A DNA stretch of 64,000 nucleotides, taken from contig CP136066.1 of assembly GCA_032622095.1 (NCBI GenBank), forward strand, positions 106,229,319-106,293,318, in the 5' to 3' direction. This stretch comes from Siphonodentalium dalli (taxonomy: Eukaryota > Mollusca > Scaphopoda > Gadilida > Siphonodentaliidae). This document shows, one piece after another, positions 56,540 to 64,000 of the stretch. The notes beneath the pieces were generated by a model. It made no database searches, was not told the origin of the DNA, and saw nothing but the letters and a program-made list of their open reading frames with translations. Each line of letters starts with the position of its first letter. Within the stretch, counting starts at the first letter, position 1. The translations under genes and the position numbers were made by a program.

Positions 56540-59280
56540 GATGACAAAGATGCATGCAGTGCAAAGAACACATCAGATTCGGATAGTCATGAAGATGTGA
56601 TGAGCATTATGGCAGAGTGAGATACTCACAGAGCCTAAAGGGGCAGTCTCTATGCCTATTAATAAATGTTAACGTACTAGATAACACATATCTTGAGACA
56701 TTTTTTGGCAAAGATGCACTAAATAAAAAAGAAATTTCATTTAGTGGAATGGTCATTGGCAATGTACAAACATCTGTCTTGAATAACTCTCCGGGGACAA
56801 AGATGCACACAGTACAAAGAACACACCCGATTTGGATGATCATGATGATGTGATAAGCATTATGGCAGAGCAAGAGAGTGAATTACTCAAAGAGTCTAAA
56901 GGGTGAACTCTATGCCTAATGTTAACGTACAATATAACACAGATCTGGAGACTTGGGCGAAGACGTGCTGAATAAAAAAAGAAATGTCATTTAGTGGCAT
57001 GGACATTGAATATGTTCAAAAATATGTCTTTAATAATATTTGGCCATCTCAAAATCCCAACAAAGTTGACAGTTTTCAACGAACAAATTGTGGAAGTTTT
57101 TCCACTGTCAGACGAGTCGGAGGTTTTCTTAAGAGTACCTCATACTCATTAGATGAATTTGTTTCAGAAAACAGGCAATCCTGTGACTCTGAATTAAAAC
57201 CAAAACCAAAATGTGGGCTAAACATGCAACCTTTCCATTCATTGGAAAAATTACTTTTAAATGGCAGGCAGTGGCCCATATGGGCACTAGTGCGCTGATG
57301 TATCAGCAACAATTCAATAGTATCAAGATGAGAGCTCTGCAGTTACAGTATGGAACCCGGAGGTCAAAGTCATATCACAAAAGTGAAAGACATCTTTGGC
57401 ATTTTTACAAAATGTCTGGACCAAGTGGAGATTTTCATCACATCTCCAGTTGGAAATGTGCATTAGAGGATTCCAACCTGTGGAAAATGAATCCAATGAA
57501 CTCTCAAATCATCTTTTGCCTGGTACTGGTGTGTTCAGTTGTAAACTCGAGAGTGTTCTGAAAAATCAGAAAGAGAGAAATAAAGCTTGGGGCGATTTGC
57601 TTCCTTTTATAAGCGAAATTCTTCGACGGACAGAAATTTTTCATTAAAGAATCTATTCGCAGACAAAGAGACCACCCTTGTGTTAGTAATGAGTTTGCCG
57701 GGTCACAGATGAGTAATGCCGCCACTAAAAGCTTCAATGAGAAATATATGCAATATTCAAGGATTTTTTGGTCTAAATTTGAAGTTTTATCCTCCTGCCA
57801 GGCTGGACCATGTTTCGTCCTGATGTGTCCAAATTACCCTATTAATCGAAAGGACTGCCACGCAGAGGAGGATATTCCAGAGGGCAAAACACCCAAGCAG
57901 GGAAAAGATAATTTGGTGATTACTATATTTCCATCTTAAAATGTGGTACAATCACCAAAAGTTTTTGCGATTTTGTGTAGGAAATCAGTGTTATCAATGG
58001 CGAGCACTTTGTTTCAGGTAAAAGAGCACACCAAGAATATATGTAATGCCCTAAATAATTGACTCCTTAACCACAGCATAATTATGGGTAACTTTTCAGG
58101 ATTTAGTCGGAAATATGGCTTGTTGCCATATTTCCGAAAAATTTCCATAATTCTGCTATTGTTAAGGAGTTGATTATTTAGGGCATTTCGTATGTGATAG
58201 CCCAATTTAAGACAAGGTCTAAGTCTGAGCGTCTATATAGACAATTGGATTCCTTAAATCAATCTTGAGAAGACTTGGTAAAAGATCAAAAGATTTTGTT
58301 GAAAAATTTGCAAGATCTAGTGTTTTTGATAAACTGGGAGAAATCTGAACTCAAACCCACTCAGACACTAATATATCTAGGTGTGGAGTTTCTTTCAGAT
58401 AAGAATTTTGTAAAACCATCGACAGAGAAAAAGTGGACCTGAATATGATTTTGGAAAAGATATTGAAAGGACTCTGCAAAGCACAGCTACTGGGATTGAT
58501 AGCCTCTTGTGTAGAAATCATCAATTTGTTAGAAATGAAAGCAGTTCTACTGGTAGTGAAACAGTTTCTCCCATACCCGGTACCCGTGACCAGTCAGTCT
58601 GAATAACGACTAACAACATGACAGTGACTTGCTATCTGAATAAACAGGAAGGGACCCATGCATTAGTTTGTGTCCAATGGCACATAAAATTTGAGAACTA
58701 GCAATAACAAATAACATGCAATTGTCTCCAGTGCATCTAGCAGGCCAAAAGAATGTCTTGACAGATACGGTACATTGAGCCGAGTCAAAGTGTCAGATGC
58801 GGAGTGGGAAATATCGATGACAATATTGACTGACAAAATATTCCAATTACGGGGGAGTCCTCTGATGGACATAACGGTATTTGCCACTCATCAAAATTGA
58901 CAGTTTTGTTTTGTGCACGGAAACCACATCTCCATGCATATGTCCCAGATGCATTGACAACATGTTGGGACAACATGTTTGCCTATGCTTATCCTCCGTT
59001 TCCAATTGTGTCATAAGTTTGGATTTACAGAGGATTCCACAGTTCCATTGGTGGAGACTCTACTAACACGACACAACAAAATGAACCATCCGAATCGTGC
59101 ATTTCTCAAACTAACTGAATGGCTACGGTCGACTGACAATTCAGAGCAGAGGGTTTTTATGGAACAGTCTAGGAACATTACTCAAAGGCTCCGGGTGGAC
59201 AGGTACAACTACTCCTCCAATCCTGACTCGAACAACACCCATTTTGGTATCTTTAAGCAACACCATTAGATTTCCTGAAG
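56540..59280 (+). pseudogene. Decayed DIRS-type retrotransposon (RT and RNase H)
   Basis: In plus-strand order but shifting frames, it shows: a duplicated gag-like stretch (56540-57050, with DSDSHEDVMSIMAE); reverse-transcriptase words at 57941-58015 (QKFLRFCVG, QCYQWRAL); a shifted YIDNWI near 58232; INWEKSELKPTQ then YLGVEF from about 58327; an RNase H segment near 58620 (CYLNKQEGTHA); and CARKPHLHAYVPDAL with WDNMFAYAYPPF up to about 59010. The INWxKSxLxPTQxxxYLG and KQGGTHS-like motifs are characteristic of DIRS elements. A foldback MITE splits the RT region. The tyrosine recombinase and the terminal repeats were not seen. Many stops make it inactive. Confidence 0.75.
58042..58190. mobile_element. 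Foldback MITE, copy 6, nested in the DIRS remnant
   Basis: TAATGCCCTAAATAATTGAC at the left and TTGATTATTTAGGGCATT at the right are intact, with shortened arms. It sits inside the reverse-transcriptase region. Confidence 0.8.
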
Positions 59281-59338
59281 CACAGAGATGACTTTATATA
59301 AGTTTGGTTGATATTGGCGACATAGGAACATGATTGTG

Positions 59339-59738
59339 TTAACCCTTTACCCAACAAACCGGCCAAAACCGGCCAAATAAAGCTTCAACAGCCTAAAATA
59401 TCTTCGGTCTGTCTCAATAGAACCATACAAATATGGATATCATTGGAACCGGCTCCTTGACCACATTGTGATAGTTACAGTTATGCTCTGTGCCAATGCA
59501 TTCTCTTATATATGCGAGTCGACCATACGTCGCCTCGCATATATAAGAGAATGCATTGGCCTAAAACAAATCTTTTTTTAACACTTTTTACCATTTTTTC
59601 TTACATTCTTTAACAATTTTATAATTTTTAATGTGTTAAGCCAATGCATTCTCTTATATATGCGAGGCGACCTATGGTCGACTCGCATATATAAGAGAAT
59701 GCATTGGCACAGGGCCCTTCTGTTGGGTAAAGGGTTAA
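59339..59738. mobile_element. TTAA-flanked MITE with TTAACCCTTTACCCAACA ends
   Basis: The right end TGTTGGGTAAAGGGTTAA is the exact inverse of the left. The interior again holds AGAGAATGCATTGGC and TATATGCGAG inverted units, as in the palindromic TTAA MITEs, but the outermost sequence differs, so it is a distinct subfamily with a shared core. Confidence 0.85.
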
Positions 59739-59744
59739 TTGACA

Positions 59745-60775
59745 ACATAATCTCTACATAACCAGCCAGATCATTTGCTTTTAGCAATGTCCACTTCGAT
59801 AGGAATAGTTGTCAATATGTTCATCTTGAAGGGAATTATTTTTCTGTGAAATGGTTCACTAGTTGTCAGCGTTACTGGCGAACAAAATTAGCTTTGTGTA
59901 TCACCCGCTTATGGTTTTATTCAGTGGTAGATACAAGTGATGTAGGCATCTGTGGATCGTTTAGGGTATAGACTAATATTTATGAGAGGGGAAATTTTGC
60001 TCAAATGCCCCTCCAGTGGCAATCATGGAATACAATGTGCAGCTTTAGTTCTGACTGTTGAACTGTTGGAAACAGCCAGCATTGATTATTCTGTCACAGA
60101 ATTGGTGAATTCCACAGGATATCTTAAGAAAAGGGCAAACCAAATTGATGCAATTTGTAATATGCATAATACTCGGCTGCTTGTAGCATTCGGAGTAGAT
60201 AGACGTACTGATATCAAATGGTTGTTAAATCAATCAATTGCTATCATTTCATCTTGCGAACAGGCAAATTTCACGCGATCAAGGACAAATCGTAATTGTT
60301 TCTGACGGCATCGCCGTGGTAGCCATCAGACTGTTTCATTATTTCTTCACTGGTAGAAATAAAACGCTATCGACATCCGATAGAAGTGACACTCAAGCAC
60401 AATTTGCAAAACACTCTGCATTTGACAGAATTGACTTGATCTAAGGAATTGGCAAAGCTTGTATCATAAAAGGAAGCAAATGCCAGTGCATTTTAATGGT
60501 GAGTGTGAATGTATTGCTGATAAAATCACTTTAATTATCATGGCTGGCAGGTACTTCACACTTTATTTGCCACTGTCTCATTTGATTTTACTGTTGATTT
60601 ATTGATTTGGGGGAATGTCTCTTTTCCCAGCTAAATGTTGCCTCGATTCAGTGGGGGTCTAAATAACAAGTCTGAAGCAGGTATTACTTTGAAAATTTTG
60701 CAAAAGTGCTATTTTTCTATATGGTCATTTGTTCACGCACATACACAACAATGAAGTATACTGAGCTTGTGCCAG
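59745..60775. other. Non-coding stretch, nothing recognised
   Basis: A 117-codon frame at 59952-60305 has no motif, splice signal or start context that I would trust. Confidence 0.4.
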
Positions 60776-60777
60776 GG

Positions 60778-61081
60778 CTCAAAATATGGTGCTGGTCATT
60801 TGCAGAATGAGGTCCCAAGAGGATGAATTTAGAGAAGCTACCCCGCACAGTGGGCTAGCATCACCAAATTCATCCTCTGGGGACCTCATTCTGCATGGCC
60901 TAATGAGTTATGGGAGATCTAGACATAGATTTAATTTCCCAGATGGTAAAGATGGTGATGTGCACCAATTGTGCACCTCGATTGTGTATTGTGTCATTTG
61001 CCATTTTGGGGATATAGAAAAACTAAACTAAATTCACCCTCTGGGGACCTCATTCTGCAAATGACCAGCACCATATTTTGT
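60778..61081. mobile_element. GCAGAATGAGGTCCCC foldback, copy 3
   Basis: Terminal inverted repeat AAAATATGGTGCTGGTCATT ... AATGACCAGCACCATATTTT encloses the family's hairpins. The outermost bases differ from copy 1 (GGTGCTGGTCATTTGC against GTGTGCCTGTCATTTGC). Confidence 0.8.
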
Positions 61082-61274
61082 AAACATGTTACGTACCTAC
61101 TAGTAGTTGCAAAGACTTTTTTGGATCATGGATAAAAATTACCCAATTTTGGATTTTATTGGTAAAGTTTTTGTGCAAATCATTGGAATCAAGTAATTTT
61201 TTTAATTACCAGCTACCATTATGAGAAAATGAGATTTCTGCTAGCATAGAATAATTGGTCACCTCAGCACCACT

Positions 61275-61480
61275 TTAACCCTTTCATGACTAGCTTCCTG
61301 AAATTTGGTGAAAACCATGAGCCTCGCATATACATGTATAAGAGAATGCATTGTCCTAACAATATTTACCTTGATCTTGTAAGCCAATGCATTCTCTTAT
61401 ATATGCGAGTGGGGAGGCTTGCATATATAAGAGAATGCACTGGCACAGGAACTTTAATGCTGCACTAGCCCAGCTTCCTT
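61275..61480. mobile_element. Palindromic TTAA MITE, right end eroded
   Basis: TTAACCCTTTCATGACTAGC at the left and the inner AGAGAATGCATTG / TATATGCGAG units are clear. The right end (CTGCACTAGCCCAGCTTCC) lacks TTAA. Confidence 0.75.
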
Positions 61481-61499
61481 GATAGTGGCATTTTTTCTT

Positions 61500-64000
61500 T
61501 TGTGGCATTCAGACCTGTTAAGTTTTGAAAATGTCAATCCGGGAGATATTTTGCGGGAGGTATGCCCAAATATGTTCATGTTCCAAAAATAATTTTTATG
61601 ATGAAGATTACATTGTTTTTATGAGTTTCTATTTGTTTTTATTTTATAAATATATAGACCTAAATAAAATGGTAATGAGTGGGAGATACCACCATTTATT
61701 GAAGAGAAAGAAGCAGACACTTCATATAAACTAAGTGAAAATACTCAGAATTCCACTGGTTACAGCCGGTTATGCACGAAACCAAAAGTACAAAATCGGA
61801 GTAAACTGTTTAACCCCCAAAGAAATGCACACATTCCACATGTGTGGGAATTTACGGTACGAAAAATTAAAAAAACATCATTTTTTGGGATTTCAATGCG
61901 GGGTTAAGCTGAATCCGTGAGAAATTGGGAGTTATTGGTATTTGCGGAATTGCCATGGCAATCCGTAAAACTTAACAGCTCTGGTGGCATTACATCAGAA
62001 TCACATGAAATTCTCCATTCAATGGCTTCTGCAGCTCTTCTACAGCATTGCCTTTTGCTGTAGCTAATTGCGAGGGCAGCTTAATCACTTTTAAAATGAA
62101 CACTGCGATCATTTCAAAGCTACCTCACATGGAACTATTCCTATTCCATCGAGCCACGATGACACGTTTATATCGGATCAATGAGAGGCTTCTATTAGCA
62201 GGGGATACATTGGATGTTTTGATAGTATTGATAAGTTCATCATGGCTGGGGAAACTGTCTGCGTGGTTATCCATTATAGTTTATCCCCTCGACGATGTGG
62301 TGGGATCCAGTTAGCATCAGATAGTTTTATGTTCAGTGCAAACAGCATTATATATGGTCTACTGGGACTCATTTTAGACGTGAGCGATGGATGATTTATT
62401 CCGTTCTTAATTTGCCCTGAAACTTTTCAGTTTGATAGATATGACGAGAGAAACGGGGAAACTAATAATGACCTTATTGTAATGTTCGGTAACCAGGATT
62501 AGTGCAAAATTTTCAAAATTCAAAAGTAATTTACCTTTGTCAAAAATTAGTTTCATTTTGCAAAAGATGACTTCTTGATTCCACAATAAAGTATAAATTA
62601 TTTATGCTATGACAGGGTCTTGTTACACTTGTAATGGCTTTGGTAAAGTTAACACCTCTATTAATGGTTCCGTATGAGACATCTAGGGCCGTTGTGTCTG
62701 ATGATGAAGTGACACAACTACATGTAATCCCATTTCTATAAAGAGGTGTCTCTGCATTGATGTGGCTCTTCTATAATTATATTGGTTTAAACTTAAAGGC
62801 CCACTTAATTTTCGAAACCCCCAGATCACATTATATAAAATAGAGGAAGCTCCAAAACATTGTATTGTCAACTTATCCGGTATAATAAACTGTGAACATG
62901 TTGTTTTTGTTAAGGTACCGACATGTTTATTGCGCTTAAGTTTAATCTGGATTGTAGTACAAAGTGTATTATTTTCAATGAAAGGGGAATAACTCTATAT
63001 CTTAGTTTGAATTCTATTGCATTCTGAGAGCAAGACGGGAATTTTTTCTATGATTTCAGCTATTTTCTATTACTCTATGGGCACCTTCTGAGAAACAGAC
63101 GTTCCAAATGGTGATGAATTATAATATTTTAATCATATTTTATGTCATAGATTGTTGTTAAAACCGTATATCAAGGCAATATAGAGTAACAATAATTGGT
63201 GACTCAAAAATTGAATGGGCCTTTGAGAATAAGATGCTGCTGGGATTACTTGATATCCTTTGATGCCAACTTATTACAAACTATAGAACCACTGCAACTG
63301 CGATAACTAGCATCTCGATTATCTTAGTTCTGTTTGTCACGACGTGGGAGTAAATATTTAAAACAACCACGGAAATCTTTAAAATAGCCATTGTCAACAC
63401 ATATATAAGAACATATTTTTCACAAACCCCTATGTTTACGTCTGCTATCATTTAGCAACTTCCAAAAGAATTTGAAAAAATATTTGAATTTGGCAAACAT
63501 TGGCCGGGAAACTGTCTGCATGGTTATCCATTATATTTTATCCCCTCGGCCGCTCGGCGATCTGGTGGGATCCAGTTAGCACCAGATAGTTGGGTATGGT
63601 TCTCTATTCTGAAGTTTCTTTATTACAAAGATTCTTTATTTCAAGGGTTCTTTATTCTTTGTTTTGAAGGTTCTCTTTTCCAAAGGTTCTCTAATCTGAA
63701 GGTTCTTTATTATGAAAGTATCGGGAGTGTTCTTTATTCTGAAAATTTTCTATTCTGAAGGTTTTTCATTTCCGAAATACATGTATATGTCAATATTTTA
63801 CCCCCCCAAAAAACTAAATATACGAATGGATTGGAAAATTCTTACCACAGAACATTAATACAACCCAATTAGAAGCAATTCTGGACAGGTGTCTTTGATT
63901 CATATCTACTTTTCATACCCCTCAATCTATATCAAACTTGCTTGGTATAGATACATAGAAGAGAAGCACTATATTTACTGTCAACCTGTCAACTTTTTTA
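61500..64000. other. Non-coding right edge with a direct repeat and a degenerate array
   Basis: An 82-bp segment at 62246-62327 (AACTGTCTGCGTGGTTATCC, GGTGGGATCCAGTTAGCA) recurs at 63505-63592 in the same orientation. From 63597 to about 63775 a degenerate unit of 20-25 bp around GGTTCTTTATTCTGAA repeats about eight times. No exon is supported. Confidence 0.45.

Noticed and set aside
59952-60305. 117-codon plus-strand frame
   Set aside because: No recognised motif and no poly(A) or splice support; composition like the background.
62048-62314. 88-codon plus-strand frame
   Set aside because: Its end lies in an 82-bp direct repeat and no motif is visible.
39654-64000. Further PRKD exons (rest of the N-terminal domain, C1, PH, kinase)
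   Set aside because: I looked for the expected following segment after VDRK with an acceptor but found none I could defend; they may lie beyond the window.
1-64000. tRNA, rRNA and CRISPR features
   Set aside because: No cloverleaf with A and B box, no rRNA-like stretch and no spacer-repeat array were recognised by eye; a covariance-model scan would be decisive.

Overview
This is eukaryotic, AT-rich, gene-poor DNA from an animal, most likely a marine invertebrate and plausibly a mollusc or another lophotrochozoan. That is an inference from three things: the mix of transposons, repeats with runs of GTCCGTCCGTCC, and two host exons of animal type. There are no operons and no bacterial gene layout. 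Most long open frames here are chance or transposon frames. Real host coding sequence is a few short exons.

Host genes. On the minus strand, exon 25616-25813 and exon 9643-9861 join in phase 0 to give a complete 138-residue single PH-domain protein ending in a CAAX-type tail (CVVQ). They are separated by a 15.75 kb intron that is mostly transposons. On the plus strand, 39453-39653 is the first coding exon of a protein kinase D (PRKD) homologue, with a clean donor; the rest of that gene was not found. Less certain items are: an unrecognised frame at the left edge (2-406, +) with a poly(A) signal; a Pro/Gly-rich minus-strand exon with both splice sites (6257-6435); a minus-strand terminal exon with a poly(A) signal (31208-31404); and a possible 60-codon gene at 13362-13544 with a TATA box and poly(A) signal.

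Mobile DNA dominates. The main theme is a set of Mutator-like (MULE) and MULE-like elements whose terminal inverted repeats are made of short tandem repeats. (a) 16591-25562 has an 8-bp target duplication (GAATTGGG) and a decayed D-D-E transposase on the minus strand. (b) 22984-25371 is nested in (a), inside one of (a)'s own terminal-repeat units (duplication CCGAGAAC). (c) 28066-30700. (d1) 39867-41713 (ATTTATGG) carries a decayed long ORF. (d2) 42072-45387 (ATTCCAGTAG) carries transposase exons split by tandem arrays. (e) 27285-28065 and (f) 34619-39235 have the same style of ends but no recognised transposase. Other mobile DNA includes a hAT-like element (10013-10975), a 3.4 kb TA-flanked element that splits the transposase of (a), many TTAA-flanked MITEs, TA-flanked foldback MITEs, a second foldback family, a decayed DIRS-type retroelement (56540-59280) and three LINE reverse-transcriptase fragments.

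Layout. 0-9.6 kb: mostly MITEs. 9.6-25.8 kb: the PH gene, with hAT and MULE insertions in its intron. 26-31 kb: nested inverted-repeat elements and a terminal exon. 31-34.6 kb: quiet DNA. 34.6-45.4 kb: element (f), the PRKD first exon, then two related MULEs in its intron. 45-56 kb: quiet DNA with duplicated blocks and hairpins. 56-64 kb: the DIRS remnant and MITEs.
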